Shown: positions 7,955 through 16,967, numbered from the stretch's first letter. The stretch is DNA of 64,000 bases from Sphingobacterium sp. UBA7855 (GCA_002500745.1 DLST01000011.1:124001-188000), one strand, 5' to 3'. Numbers and translations are program-made. Notes: a model not told the origin generated them from the sequence alone.

Positions 7955-8467
7955 TTAGTGCCTGTGCTTTCCAGGTCCATGCCCAATACCGCGTCCATGA
8001 TGACCATGTCCTCTATCTTGTCGACGACCTTCGTTCCATGAATGTCCACGGCTTACCTTGCGGCGCTCGCTGGCAAATGAATACCCACCGCCGTGACGGC
8101 TGTCGCGAATTGCCACCTGTCTTCCGCGGTATCCCCCGTAACGACTTCTATACCGGTCGTGATGATGCCACGGTGTACGGTCATTAATAACCACCTTGTG
8201 CACTCGGTAAAAATCATAATGTCTATATCTTCTTGGAAGGTTAGCTCTCCTTACCCAGCCGCCATGGTCGTAATAAACATAACATCTCGCGGGCACATCG
8301 TAATACATATTATACTCTGGAATATAATAATATCTGGCATAATCATAACCAACTGGGCCCCAACTAGGCTGACTTCCGATGTTGACGCGAATACTGACTT
8401 GCGCCTGTGCAGCATTCACCATAAAAAGGCCTGCAATGACAGCAGCTGCATAAAGCAATTTTTTCAT
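7955..8467 (-). CDS. Basic, Tyr/His/Arg-rich exported protein of unknown function
   Basis: A 170-residue protein with a clear cleavable signal peptide (MKKLLYAAAVIAGLFMVNAAQAQ). The mature part starts VSIRVNIGSQPSWGPVGYDY and has a conserved-looking block with YYYIPEYNMYYDVPARCYVYYDHGGWVR. The second half is dominated by Arg, His, Gly and Tyr, ending GHGHHGRGIGHGPGKHRH. Similar short exported proteins occur across Bacteroidota without an assigned function. The His-rich tail could bind metal, which is inference. It has its own terminator and is divergent from the FMN reductase. Confidence 0.7.
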   Translation of the reverse strand: MKKLLYAAAVIAGLFMVNAAQAQVSIRVNIGSQPSWGPVGYDYARYYYIPEYNMYYDVPARCYVYYDHGGWVRRANLPRRYRHYDFYRVHKVVINDRTPWHHHDRYRSRYGGYRGRQVAIRDSRHGGGYSFASERRKVSRGHSWNEGRRQDRGHGHHGRGIGHGPGKHRH

Positions 8468-8687
8468 AAGTAACTCCTCCCTTAGTTTGTAATTTCTTCT
8501 TTACAATACGACAACAAACTGCATGCAAAAGATTAATATCAAAATGTTAATTTTTGTTAACTAATTGATAAAAAACTCATTATTAACACCTTGACTAACC
8601 TGATTATTCACAATAAAGTGAAAACATTATTGGATACTATGTTGTTCAAATAATAGATAATAGTTAATAGAAACTTTAACAACAGAT

Positions 8688-9266
8688 ATGATGAGCACAT
8701 ATAACGTAGGTATATTAGTTGGTAGCTTAAGAAAAAACTCTTTTAATAAAAAGATTGCGGAGTACATCGTTGATCAGGAGGAATCTAAATTTCGCTATAG
8801 CCTGATCGATATTAGCGATCTTCCTGTGTATAATCAGGATTTCGATGATGAAGGCACTCCGCCGGCTAGCTATACAAGATTTCGTCAAGAGGTTAATGCA
8901 TTGGACGCTGTACTCTTTATCACGGCAGAATATAACCGTTCAGTTCCTGCTGTATTGAAAAATGCACTCGATGTGGGGTCAAGACCGTATGGTAAGAACA
9001 GTTGGGATGGCAAACCTGCTGCAATAATATCTTCTTCCATTGGTGCATTAGGCGGTTTTGGTGCCAATCATCATCTGCGGCAGTCGCTTGTATTCGTCAA
9101 TCTTTTGACAATGCAACAACCCGAAGCATATATCGGTAATATTGAGTCCAGTATCGGATCTGACGGAAAAATTGAATCTGAAGAAACGAAGGATTTTCTA
9201 AATAGCTTCAAGGATGCATTTGAGCAATGGGCTGAGCAATCTATAACTACAAAAGGGCAGGATTAA
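8688..9266 (+). CDS. NAD(P)H-dependent FMN reductase family protein
   Basis: A 192-residue flavodoxin-like protein. The FMN phosphate-binding motif GSLRKNSFNKK is near residue 12, followed by the family signature TAEYNRSVPAVLKNALD near residue 84 and the SSSIGALGGFGANHHLRQ block near residue 113. Members reduce FMN, azo dyes or quinones with NAD(P)H in the cytoplasm. Two ATG codons are adjacent (8688, 8691). A weak stem-loop overlaps the stop codon. A second, only distantly similar member lies at 12346. Confidence 0.88.
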   Translation: MMSTYNVGILVGSLRKNSFNKKIAEYIVDQEESKFRYSLIDISDLPVYNQDFDDEGTPPASYTRFRQEVNALDAVLFITAEYNRSVPAVLKNALDVGSRPYGKNSWDGKPAAIISSSIGALGGFGANHHLRQSLVFVNLLTMQQPEAYIGNIESSIGSDGKIESEETKDFLNSFKDAFEQWAEQSITTKGQD

Positions 9267-9278
9267 TTCCCGCCCTTT
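9252..9278 (+). terminator. Short stem-loop overlapping the FMN reductase stop codon
   Basis: AAAGGGC (9252-9258) pairs with GCCCTTT (9272-9278), and inner GG/CC pairs extend the stem. The stop codon at 9264-9266 lies in the loop and there is only a weak T tract after it. Confidence 0.45.
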
Positions 9279-9317
9279 CTAAATTCTTGCCTCTCTTGGC
9301 ACTATGACTCTACCGTG

Positions 9318-10184
9318 CTAGTCTTGCTCATCACTGATATTATAGTTCCAAGTGAGTAGTTTTTCCTGCAGAATACGGGATATTTTATTAAAGTAGCGCT
9401 TTTGCTTATACCCCATCACCCATTGCACACCTTGTACAGCATTGGTACAAAAAATCTCATCGGCCCTTTTCATAATCTCGGGGCTTATTTGGGCTTCAAC
9501 GACTTCAATACCTTCATCTTGAGCCATGTCCATGACTACCCTACGCATAACTCCCTCGATACATCCTTCGGACAGTGCAGGGGTATAAAGTACTTTCTCA
9601 TAAAAGACAAAAATATTGGATGTCAGTGATTCACATAAATAGCCCTCCTGATTTAGGATCAATACATCGTCAAAGGCCATTTTCTTTTTATAAATACCGG
9701 CCAGAACATAAATCTGCGCATTTAAAGACTTGATTTTTGACAGATCGCTATATGGTTTCTTAAATTCATTGTACAAGCCGACGATCAGCCCCACCTTCTT
9801 ATCCCGAAGATTGGGTTCTAGCCGTTGTACCTGCAAAACAAAACCGGGCTTATTAGTTGTCGGACTATACAGACCGCCACCTGATCGAAATACGATCAAT
9901 CGGATACGAACCTGCTGCCCCAACATATTATTTTTACGGATTAATTCTTCAGACCGCGAACGAATAAAAAATTCGTCAAATAGATTTGCATCGTCCAGAT
10001 GAATCAATTCCATGCCTTTCTGTAAACGTTCGACATGAAAATTTAGAAAACGGATATCACCATCCTTATAGAGCATGGTTTCGAACAACCCATCCCCGTA
10101 ACGAAAACCTCTATTCTCAATGCTAAATATTTCCTGATTTTCCGGCACTACATTGCCATTGAAATTAATATAGTTTGTTGGCAT
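9318..10184 (-). CDS. Class IV PLP aminotransferase (4-amino-4-deoxychorismate lyase / BCAT-like)
   Basis: A 288-residue fold-type IV PLP enzyme. The N-terminus shows NRGFRYGDGLFETM (residues about 25-38). The PLP lysine is probably in SKIKSLNAQIYVLAG near residue 155, and ESLTSNIFVF is near residue 188. Length and the FRYGDGLFET motif suit PabC, which releases p-aminobenzoate for folate, or a small branched-chain or D-amino acid transaminase. Sequence alone does not separate these. It lies 19 bp downstream of rluD on the same strand and is probably cotranscribed with it. Confidence 0.78.
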   Translation of the reverse strand: MPTNYINFNGNVVPENQEIFSIENRGFRYGDGLFETMLYKDGDIRFLNFHVERLQKGMELIHLDDANLFDEFFIRSRSEELIRKNNMLGQQVRIRLIVFRSGGGLYSPTTNKPGFVLQVQRLEPNLRDKKVGLIVGLYNEFKKPYSDLSKIKSLNAQIYVLAGIYKKKMAFDDVLILNQEGYLCESLTSNIFVFYEKVLYTPALSEGCIEGVMRRVVMDMAQDEGIEVVEAQISPEIMKRADEIFCTNAVQGVQWVMGYKQKRYFNKISRILQEKLLTWNYNISDEQD

Positions 10185-10203
10185 CTTAATTTTGTTCTAA
10201 ATT

Positions 10204-11250
10204 TTAACCATTTTCTACAGCCATTGAATTTGCTGCGTATCCGCGCCATTTTTCTAAAGCTAAACGAAAATCTTCAGGGTATGGTACTTCAAAGTACATT
10301 TTTTCTTTTGTGGTAGGATGAATGAATCCCAGTACTTGCGCATGCAGTGCTTGACGAGGCAGCAAAGAAAAACAGTTATCGACAAACTGCTTATACTTTG
10401 AAAACACGGTACCTTTTAAAATCTTGTCTCCGCCATACATAGCATCGTTAAATAGCGGATGCCCGATAGACTGCATATGCGTACGGATCTGATGTGTTCT
10501 TCCCGTTTCTAGCTGGCATTCGATTAAAGTGACATAACCTAAGCGCTCCAAAACTTTATAGTGTGTTACCGACCAACGCCCCTTCTCTTCACTATCATAC
10601 ATCGCCATGATGCGTCTGTCCTTAAGATGACGTCCAATATAACCTGTTATCGTTCCGTCTTCTTTTAAATCACCCCATACCATGGCGATATACTTGCGTG
10701 TAATGCTGTGGTCGAAAAACTGTTTCGCCAAAAAGGCCATGGACTTTTCATTTTTGGCGATAACCAATAACCCAGATGTATCTTTATCAATTCGGTGTAC
10801 TAATCCCGGACGATCAGAATTTCCCGGTAGCTGTGGCAGCTGCTGAATATGATAGGTGAGCGCATTCACCAAAGTTCCTGTATAATTATTATATCCTGGA
10901 TGTACAACCATTCCAGCCTCTTTGTTCACAATCAGAACGTCATCATCTTCATATTTGATATCCAAAGGAATATTTTCTGGATAGACTTCATTATCACGCG
11001 GGGGATCAGGCAACACCAATGTAATTACATCACTAGGTCTGACTTTATAGCTCGCCTTAATTTCCTTACCGTTGACCATGACAGAACCTGCTTCTATCGC
11101 ATGCTGAATTTTACTCCGCGTAGCATTTTCCACTCTGTTCATCAGATATTTATCAATGCGGAGTAATGCCTGCCCCTTGTCCACCTCTATCCGTAGATGT
11201 TCAAATAATTCTTGTTCTTCCTGATCTTGTAATCCAATTTGTTCTGTCAT
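10204..11250 (-). CDS. rluD: RluA/RluD-family 23S rRNA pseudouridine synthase
   Basis: A 348-residue protein with an N-terminal S4 RNA-binding domain (about residues 20-80) and a pseudouridine synthase domain. The catalytic motif HRIDKDTSGLLVIAKN is near residue 160, and GRTHQIRTHM is near residue 255. The family isomerises uridines in the 23S rRNA helix 69 region (RluD) or other sites. The frame opens at 11277, but MTEQIGLQDQ at 11250 is the better start because the earlier codons overlap the divergent promoter. Cotranscribed with the class IV aminotransferase. Confidence 0.88.
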   Translation of the reverse strand: MTEQIGLQDQEEQELFEHLRIEVDKGQALLRIDKYLMNRVENATRSKIQHAIEAGSVMVNGKEIKASYKVRPSDVITLVLPDPPRDNEVYPENIPLDIKYEDDDVLIVNKEAGMVVHPGYNNYTGTLVNALTYHIQQLPQLPGNSDRPGLVHRIDKDTSGLLVIAKNEKSMAFLAKQFFDHSITRKYIAMVWGDLKEDGTITGYIGRHLKDRRIMAMYDSEEKGRWSVTHYKVLERLGYVTLIECQLETGRTHQIRTHMQSIGHPLFNDAMYGGDKILKGTVFSKYKQFVDNCFSLLPRQALHAQVLGFIHPTTKEKMYFEVPYPEDFRLALEKWRGYAANSMAVENG

Positions 11251-11284
11251 CCTACAAAAATAAACCAAATGAAACAATTTTCGT

Positions 11285-11292
11285 TAAATTTG
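11285..11292 (+). promoter_or_regulatory. -7 element TAAATTTG of the ACC deaminase-like gene
   Basis: A perfect TAnnTTTG element 15 nt before the ATG at 11308. It lies within the longest possible reading frame and so excludes the upstream start codons. On the other strand, TATTTTTG at 11262-11255 may serve rluD. Confidence 0.5.
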
Positions 11293-11307
11293 TTTTCATT
11301 TAATGTT

Positions 11308-12216
11308 ATGTTGCCGTTCAAAATCCACAGTCCCGAAACTGAATTGCATCTCCCTGCTTGGGAGAAGAAGCATGTAAAAGTAACGCTTAAGCGGGATGAC
11401 TTCATACATCCTTTTATTTCAGGGAATAAATGGCGTAAATTAAAATACAATCTAGCGGAAGCAATACGGCTTCAGAAGAATCATCTTGTTACATTTGGAG
11501 GTGCCTGGAGCAATCATCTTTTAGCTACAGCCTGCGCCGGAGCAAGCTTTAAGTTTAGAACAACCGCATTTGTCAGAGGGGAAGAAGGCGTCAACAACCC
11601 AGTTTTAGCCATGTGCCGACTGTTTGGCATGCAGCTTATTTACGTCGACCGCGAATCATACCGAAATAAAGAAAATTTATACGAGCGTTATTTTGGTCAG
11701 GATCCAACGACATTCTATATACATGAAGGCGGTTACGGTACGCTCGGAGCTAAAGGTTGCGCCGAACTGGTCGATGAACTCCAACAAGAATACCAGCATA
11801 TTTTTACCGCTTGTGGTACCGGCACAACATTGGCGGGAATAGCCAACGCCATAGATAAACGGGATGCATTGACGCGTGTGCATGGTATACCTGTTTTAAA
11901 GAATGGAGGCTTTATTCAAGCGGAAGTCGATCAACTTTACCCCAACATAACTGCTCCTATTTTACATCTTAATTACCATTTTGGAGGCTATGCAAAAGCA
12001 ACTGCCGACTTATTGTCTTTTGTTCAAAATTTTGTAACAACTACTGGGATACTGATTGAGCCTACATATACCGGCAAATTGCTCTATGCCGTGGATGATC
12101 TGATAAAAAATGATTACTTCACTCCAGCAGACAAAATACTTGTGGTGCATACCGGCGGATTAACAGGCATTCTTGGTATGTATGAACGTTTCAATTTTAT
12201 TGATGTACATCAATAA
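11308..12216 (+). CDS. ACC deaminase / D-cysteine desulfhydrase family PLP enzyme
   Basis: A 302-residue fold-type II PLP enzyme. The PLP lysine is in SGNKWRKLKYN near residue 40, with the substrate-carboxylate loop FGGAWSNHLLATA near residue 65. The phosphate-binding ACGTGTTLAGIA is near residue 165. Family members deaminate 1-aminocyclopropane-1-carboxylate or release H2S from D-cysteine. The two activities depend on a few active-site residues that cannot be judged reliably here, and plain D-cysteine desulfhydrase is common in bacteria. The start is chosen from the promoter at 11285. Confidence 0.8.
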   Translation: MLPFKIHSPETELHLPAWEKKHVKVTLKRDDFIHPFISGNKWRKLKYNLAEAIRLQKNHLVTFGGAWSNHLLATACAGASFKFRTTAFVRGEEGVNNPVLAMCRLFGMQLIYVDRESYRNKENLYERYFGQDPTTFYIHEGGYGTLGAKGCAELVDELQQEYQHIFTACGTGTTLAGIANAIDKRDALTRVHGIPVLKNGGFIQAEVDQLYPNITAPILHLNYHFGGYAKATADLLSFVQNFVTTTGILIEPTYTGKLLYAVDDLIKNDYFTPADKILVVHTGGLTGILGMYERFNFIDVHQ

Positions 12217-12273
12217 ATACACTTCCGTATCCCACAAAGACATTTGATTGACTTTTTTTTAACGATTATATTG

Positions 12274-12281
12274 TATGTTTG
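12274..12281 (+). promoter_or_regulatory. -7 element TATGTTTG of the second FMN reductase
   Basis: A perfect TAnnTTTG element about 64 nt upstream of the start at 12346. TTG at 12248-12250 is 23 nt upstream, slightly longer than the usual spacing. Confidence 0.45.
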
Positions 12282-12345
12282 ACCATCTTTTAAAGTAAGA
12301 AAGACTGTAAATAAAAGGAATAAAGATTAAATTAATAATATAACG

Positions 12346-12909
12346 ATGAAAATATTAGCATTTGCAGGCACAAGCAATAAAAATTCTATCAATAAAATGT
12401 TCGTCACAAGTACGTCGAAATACTACAAAGAAGCAGAAGATACCATCGAATTGCTCGACCTAAACCATTTTGAAATGCCTATCTATTCTTACGATAGAGA
12501 AGCGGAGCTAGGCATTCCGCAATTGGCTTATGACTTTGCCGCAAAAATGGATGCGGCAGATTTTCTTTTGATTTCTTTGGCTGAACATAATGGTTCGTAT
12601 ACTTCAGCCTACAAAAATATTGTTGACTGGGTTTCGCGTATTCCCAATCGTAAATTATTCAACGGCAAACCTGTTTTCTTGTTAGCTACGGCACCAGGTC
12701 CAATGGGTGGTGCAACTGTATTGAACACTGCTGTCAACCGAATTACCTGGGATGGTGCGGATATATTAGATTCATTCTCTCTTCCTGAATTTCACAAAAA
12801 TTTTGAAGAAGGTAAAGGGATTATAGATCCGACCTTAAGAAGTCAATTAGAGGCTAAAGTAAGAAAGACAAAACGTATTCTTGCGGAAAAATTAGCGATA
12901 CAAGGTTGA
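12346..12909 (+). CDS. NAD(P)H-dependent FMN reductase family protein (second copy)
   Basis: A 187-residue flavodoxin-fold protein with the phosphate loop AGTSNKNSINKM at residues about 6-17. The SLAEHNGSYTSAYKNIVDWVSR segment near residue 84 corresponds to the family signature, with His in place of the usual Tyr. ATAPGPMGGATVLN is near residue 116. It is clearly related to, but divergent from, the family member at 8688. It probably reduces flavin or quinone-like substrates. It is followed by a hairpin that lies against the next gene's start codon. Confidence 0.85.
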   Translation: MKILAFAGTSNKNSINKMFVTSTSKYYKEAEDTIELLDLNHFEMPIYSYDREAELGIPQLAYDFAAKMDAADFLLISLAEHNGSYTSAYKNIVDWVSRIPNRKLFNGKPVFLLATAPGPMGGATVLNTAVNRITWDGADILDSFSLPEFHKNFEEGKGIIDPTLRSQLEAKVRKTKRILAEKLAIQG

Positions 12910-12935
12910 CAAAAGATTAACAAATAATCATTGTG

Positions 12936-12982
12936 AAAACCTCTTTTAATATGTAAATTGAAAACCTATTAAAAGAGGTTTT
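12936..12982 (+). terminator. Strong stem-loop between FMN reductase and DJ-1 gene
   Basis: AAAACCTCTTTTAATA (12936-12951) and TATTAAAAGAGGTTTT (12967-12982) form a perfect 16-bp hairpin with a 15-nt loop, followed by TT. It looks like an intrinsic terminator for the upstream gene, but it ends only five bases before the ATG at 12988. It would therefore also bury that gene's ribosome-binding region. Confidence 0.75.
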
Positions 12983-12987
12983 TTGAT

Positions 12988-13566
12988 ATGGCAAAAAAAA
13001 TATTATTACTAGTAGGAGACTTTGTAGAAGATTACGAAGCGATGGTTCCATTTCAGGCAATGGGTTCCATAGGAATAACTGTAGATGCAATTGCACCAGA
13101 CCGAAAAAGCGGTGATGTAGTGCCAACAGCAGTCCATGATTTTACGGGCGACCAGACCTATAAAGAATTGCGCGGACATAATTTCGCTATCAATACGGAT
13201 TTCGATCAGGTAAATGTTGAAGATTATGATGGTTTATATATTGCTGGTGGCCGATCGGCAGAATATATACGCCTTAACAAACGTGTTTTGGAGATTACAA
13301 GACACTTCTTTGAACATAATAAACCTGTCGCGGCAATATGTCATGGTATTCAAGTGCTGACGGCATCAAAGGTTCTTGAAGGACGTACGCTCACCGCCTA
13401 TGTTGCTGTAGGTCCGGATATCGAATTGGCTGGTGGTACGTGGAAAAATATCCCTGCAGATCAAGCAGTCGTGGATGGAAATTTGGTCACTTCTCCCGCT
13501 TGGCCAGGACATCAGGCAATTTTGAAAGAGTTTTACAAATTATTAGGCATAACAATTACAATTTAA
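12988..13566 (+). CDS. DJ-1/PfpI family protein
   Basis: A 192-residue class I glutamine amidotransferase-like fold. The nucleophile elbow AAICHGIQVL is near residue 116, with Cys as the expected catalytic residue, and IAGGRSAEYIR is near residue 88. Family members act as protease/chaperone-like or protein/nucleotide deglycase enzymes; activity is debated and not predictable here. The gene starts directly against a strong stem-loop and is followed 10 bp later by a small membrane-anchored protein, a likely two-gene unit. Confidence 0.85.
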   Translation: MAKKILLLVGDFVEDYEAMVPFQAMGSIGITVDAIAPDRKSGDVVPTAVHDFTGDQTYKELRGHNFAINTDFDQVNVEDYDGLYIAGGRSAEYIRLNKRVLEITRHFFEHNKPVAAICHGIQVLTASKVLEGRTLTAYVAVGPDIELAGGTWKNIPADQAVVDGNLVTSPAWPGHQAILKEFYKLLGITITI

Positions 13567-13576
13567 GTGTATTTTA

Positions 13577-13954
13577 ATGAAGAAGAATAAAAGGTTATGG
13601 CTGCTGGCCATACCAATTTTGGTGCTGTTGGGATTTATTTTAAAAGATAGCTTCAATCAAAAAAGTATTGAAGATTTACCAGGGGGGTTTAAGGAAGTTG
13701 CGTTTGTCAGAAATGAACAAAATAAAGGTGGTATCATCCGTATCTATGCTGTGACCGTGGGTGACATTTTAAATGCAGATTATACAGGCTGTCTTGAGCT
13801 CATGCCTGTTAATGATTATGGAAGTATAACAACCGTGTACTTCTTCGATCGAACGGCTCCTTATCCAACAAGTCTATCGATCGATACACCGCATTTCGAC
13901 ACCACAAAATTCAAAGCAATTCAAATCTCAAAGAAATACGGAAAAAAGGACTAG
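13577..13954 (+). CDS. Membrane-anchored protein of unknown function
   Basis: A 125-residue protein with a basic N-terminus and one hydrophobic segment (about residues 7-22), so it is either anchored in the inner membrane or secreted. The remainder is a compact soluble domain with no motif I recognise. It begins 10 bp after the DJ-1 gene and ends before a strong terminator, indicating cotranscription with DJ-1. Confidence 0.6.
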   Translation: MKKNKRLWLLAIPILVLLGFILKDSFNQKSIEDLPGGFKEVAFVRNEQNKGGIIRIYAVTVGDILNADYTGCLELMPVNDYGSITTVYFFDRTAPYPTSLSIDTPHFDTTKFKAIQISKKYGKKD

Positions 13955-13974
13955 ACCTTGCCAAACGGAAAGAT

Positions 13975-14009
13975 ATATCCCCGAAGTTTTTATAAACCTT
14001 CGGGGATAT
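13975..14009 (+). terminator. Terminator of the DJ-1 unit
   Basis: Perfect 12-bp stem ATATCCCCGAAG (13975-13986) / CTTCGGGGATAT (13998-14009), followed by TTTTT. Confidence 0.92.
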
Positions 14010-14047
14010 TTTTTGGAATAACTTAATAATTCGTTAACACAAAAAAG

Positions 14048-14078
14048 TTCGATTATACCCGATAGAGCTATAGTTTTG
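14048..14078 (+). promoter_or_regulatory. Promoter of ppk1
   Basis: TTCG (14048-14051, one mismatch to TTTG), a 19-nt spacer and TAGTTTTG (14071-14078). It is 26 nt before the ppk1 ATG. Confidence 0.55.
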
Positions 14079-14104
14079 CTTTTTAAATTTACGTATATTT
14101 AGTT

Positions 14105-16174
14105 ATGGCGAAGAAATTTATTCCTAGAGATGTTAGTTGGTTGAGCTTTAATGGAAGGGTGCTCCAGGAAGCTGCGGACGAAACGGTTCCTTTACCCCTA
14201 AGAATCAAATTTTTAGGTATATTTTCAAATAACCTTGATGAATTTTTCCGTGTACGTGTTGCAGGACTAAAGCGAGCTATAGACCTAAAAGACAAAAGTG
14301 CCAACCAGTCATTTTATGAAGACCCACAGCTCATTCTCGAAGAACTCAATATCAGGGTGATCAAACAGCAAAAGAAATTTGACAGTACCTGGAACCGTAT
14401 CCAAAAAGATATGGCCAAACAACATGTCTATATTAAAACCAGCGAAGAACTGAATGTCGAACAGCAAAAATTTGTCAGTGACTATTATCAGGATGACGTC
14501 GAATCGAACGTTATCCCCTTAATATTAGATGACGTACGACCAATGCCCTATATTCGCGACAAGAGTCTTTATTTGGGTATTGCTATGGGGAAAAGGGAAT
14601 GGCAATATGAAACGAAATTTGCTCTCATTGAGATTCCTACAAGTTCAAATGGGCGCTTCGTACAGTTACCGTCACCAAAGGATGAAAAGCACATTATACT
14701 TTTGGAGGATGTGATCAAGTTTAATCTGCCATTGATATTTTCCTATTTTGGTTTCGATGTATTCCATGCTCATGTCTTTAAAGTAACGAAAGACGCCGAA
14801 TTTGACATTGATAACGACATCAATACAAGCCTTGTTGAGAAAATTAGCAAAGGGGTAAAAAATAGAAGAAAAGGCAAACCGACACGCTTTGTATTCGACC
14901 AAGAAATGAACACGAAGTTGGTGGAATTCTTGATCAAAAAACTTAACTTATCCAAAAAAGATAGTATTATTCCAGGGCAGAAAATACACAACTTTAAACA
15001 CTTTATGGACTTTCCAAATGTATTTAAGTCCTACAATCAACCATTGGAGAGAACGTCTTTTCCGCATCCTAGTTTTCAAAATTACGAGCGTGTAACGGAT
15101 ACTGTACTAAAAAGGGATGTGCTACTCTCCTTTCCTTATCATGAGTTTAGACCGATTATTGATCTTCTCCGCGAGGCAGCGATGGATCCGGATGTGAAGA
15201 CCATACAGATTACAGCATACCGCTTAGCTTCAAGTTCAAAAATTGCAAATGCCTTGATCAATGCCGCTCGCAATGGAAAAGAAGTCACGGTGATGCTCGA
15301 ACTCCGTGCAAGATTTGATGAGGAAAATAACCTGGACTGGAAGGAAAAGCTCGAATTGGAGGGCATTAAAGTATTGACTGGTATCCCAAATAAAAAAGTA
15401 CATGCAAAACTATGTGTTATAAAAAAACGTGCTGGCATGAAAACAATCCAATATGGTTTTGTCAGTACAGGAAATATCAATGAAAAAACAGCAAAATTAT
15501 ATGGAGACTATTGCCTGTTAACGAGTAACAGAGATGTGATTGCCGATATCAATAAGATTTTCAATTACCTTCGACGTCCTAAATCAAACCCCGCTGAAAT
15601 TATCAAAAATTGTAAAAGCCTTTTGGTATGCCCAACGGATATGCGCAAAGAGCTGCTTCATTATATCGATCAAGAAATTGCAGAAGCCAAAGCTGGGCGA
15701 AAAGCTTACCTTATTGTGAAGGTAAATTCACTGAGCGACAAGGAAATGATTAAAAAGCTCTACGATGCGGCAACGGCTGGTGTTAAAATCGACCTTATTA
15801 TTAGGGGAATCTACTGCGCAACAAACCAGAAGAATTTTAAACTGCAGATGAATGCCATTTCAATAGTAGACGAATATTTAGAACATGCACGTGTGATGTA
15901 TTTTTATAACGCTGGCCGAGAGCAGCTATTTATTTCGTCAGCGGACTGGATGACACGAAACCTCGATCATCGTATTGAAGCAGCCGTAAAAATAACAAAC
16001 AAAAAAATAAAGGAGGATTTAAAAGAAATGCTTCAAATTCAGCTTAATGATAATGTCAAGGCACGGATATTAAACAATTCGCTGAGCAATCATTATGTAG
16101 AGAATACCAAGGCGCCATGCCGGTCACAAATTGAAATATACAATTACCTGAGAAAGAAATTAGCTGATCATTAG
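14105..16174 (+). CDS. ppk1: Polyphosphate kinase 1
   Basis: A 689-residue enzyme that reversibly builds inorganic polyphosphate from ATP. It has the four-domain PPK1 layout: N-terminal DVSWLSFNGRVLQEA, a head domain with SNNLDEFFRVRVAGLKRA, and two phospholipase D-like catalytic domains. The autophosphorylated histidine is expected in NKKVHAKLCVIKK near residue 432, and the second conserved His is in NLDHRIEAAVKI near residue 622. Length is normal. It has its own promoter and no ppx neighbour. Confidence 0.96.
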   Translation: MAKKFIPRDVSWLSFNGRVLQEAADETVPLPLRIKFLGIFSNNLDEFFRVRVAGLKRAIDLKDKSANQSFYEDPQLILEELNIRVIKQQKKFDSTWNRIQKDMAKQHVYIKTSEELNVEQQKFVSDYYQDDVESNVIPLILDDVRPMPYIRDKSLYLGIAMGKREWQYETKFALIEIPTSSNGRFVQLPSPKDEKHIILLEDVIKFNLPLIFSYFGFDVFHAHVFKVTKDAEFDIDNDINTSLVEKISKGVKNRRKGKPTRFVFDQEMNTKLVEFLIKKLNLSKKDSIIPGQKIHNFKHFMDFPNVFKSYNQPLERTSFPHPSFQNYERVTDTVLKRDVLLSFPYHEFRPIIDLLREAAMDPDVKTIQITAYRLASSSKIANALINAARNGKEVTVMLELRARFDEENNLDWKEKLELEGIKVLTGIPNKKVHAKLCVIKKRAGMKTIQYGFVSTGNINEKTAKLYGDYCLLTSNRDVIADINKIFNYLRRPKSNPAEIIKNCKSLLVCPTDMRKELLHYIDQEIAEAKAGRKAYLIVKVNSLSDKEMIKKLYDAATAGVKIDLIIRGIYCATNQKNFKLQMNAISIVDEYLEHARVMYFYNAGREQLFISSADWMTRNLDHRIEAAVKITNKKIKEDLKEMLQIQLNDNVKARILNNSLSNHYVENTKAPCRSQIEIYNYLRKKLADH

Positions 16175-16284
16175 GTGCATTTTCTATTTAAAAGACAATA
16201 GACGGAAATTGGCGGATGATTTAAATACGGACGAGAATCAACGTTTTATTATATTAATTCAAGCGCAAGTTGTATCTTCATTCC

Positions 16285-16965
16285 ATGAAAATCAACTTGT
16301 GTCTTGCACTTGGTTTAAGCTTTTTAAGTTCATTTATCTGTGCACAGGAAAAAAGCATACCATCGGATTTTGTATATGTCACGGACATCATTCCTAAGAT
16401 TAGCTTGGAAATGCGTTATTTCGGCAGTCACAACTTTACAGGAAGACCAATACGGGGTTATGCAAAGCCTGTTGCGATTTTAACTAAGCGGGCAGCCATC
16501 GCACTGCAGCAGGTGGAAAACCATTTAAATAAAAAAGGTTTGGGCTTGAAAATATTTGATGCCTACCGTCCGCAGCGCGCTGTTGACAACTTCAAGTCTT
16601 GGTCATTAAAAACTGACGACACCATTGCAAAAAAAGAGTTTTATCCACATCTCGATAAGAAGAATTTGTTCAGCCTAGGGTTTATCGCTTCCAAATCAGG
16701 CCATAGCCGTGGCAGTACAGTAGATCTTACGATCATTAGCCTGAAAGACAACAAAGAAATTGACATGGGCGGGCCGTTCGATTTTTTCGGAGCTGTGTCA
16801 CACCATCAATATGCAAATCTGACGGCAACACAAAAAGAAAATAGAAAAATTCTAAAAGAAGCGATGGCTAAATTTGGGTTTAAAGCTTACGATAAAGAAT
16901 GGTGGCACTATACGTTGCAAAATGAACCTTATCGTAAAACTTATTTTGATTTTATCGTGAAGTAA
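16285..16965 (+). CDS. D-alanyl-D-alanine dipeptidase (VanX/DdpX family), exported
   Basis: A 226-residue M15D metallopeptidase with a signal peptide (MKINLCLALGLSFLSSFICAQ). The metal-binding motif SGHSRGSTVDLT (SxHxxGxAxD type) is near residue 138, IFDAYRPQRAVD is near 94, and EWWHYTL near residue 208 holds the catalytic Glu and the last zinc His. VanX cleaves D-Ala-D-Ala in vancomycin resistance. Exported relatives recycle cell-wall dipeptide for nutrition, which fits here because no vanH/vanA genes are present. The start at 16285 is chosen because it gives the signal peptide. An AraC regulator follows after 2 bp. Confidence 0.85.
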   Translation: MKINLCLALGLSFLSSFICAQEKSIPSDFVYVTDIIPKISLEMRYFGSHNFTGRPIRGYAKPVAILTKRAAIALQQVENHLNKKGLGLKIFDAYRPQRAVDNFKSWSLKTDDTIAKKEFYPHLDKKNLFSLGFIASKSGHSRGSTVDLTIISLKDNKEIDMGGPFDFFGAVSHHQYANLTATQKENRKILKEAMAKFGFKAYDKEWWHYTLQNEPYRKTYFDFIVK

Positions 16966-16967
16966 AC

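Noticed and set aside
16285..16965. Vancomycin resistance operon
   Set aside because: The dipeptidase has no vanH, vanA or vanR/vanS neighbours and is exported, consistent with dipeptide scavenging.
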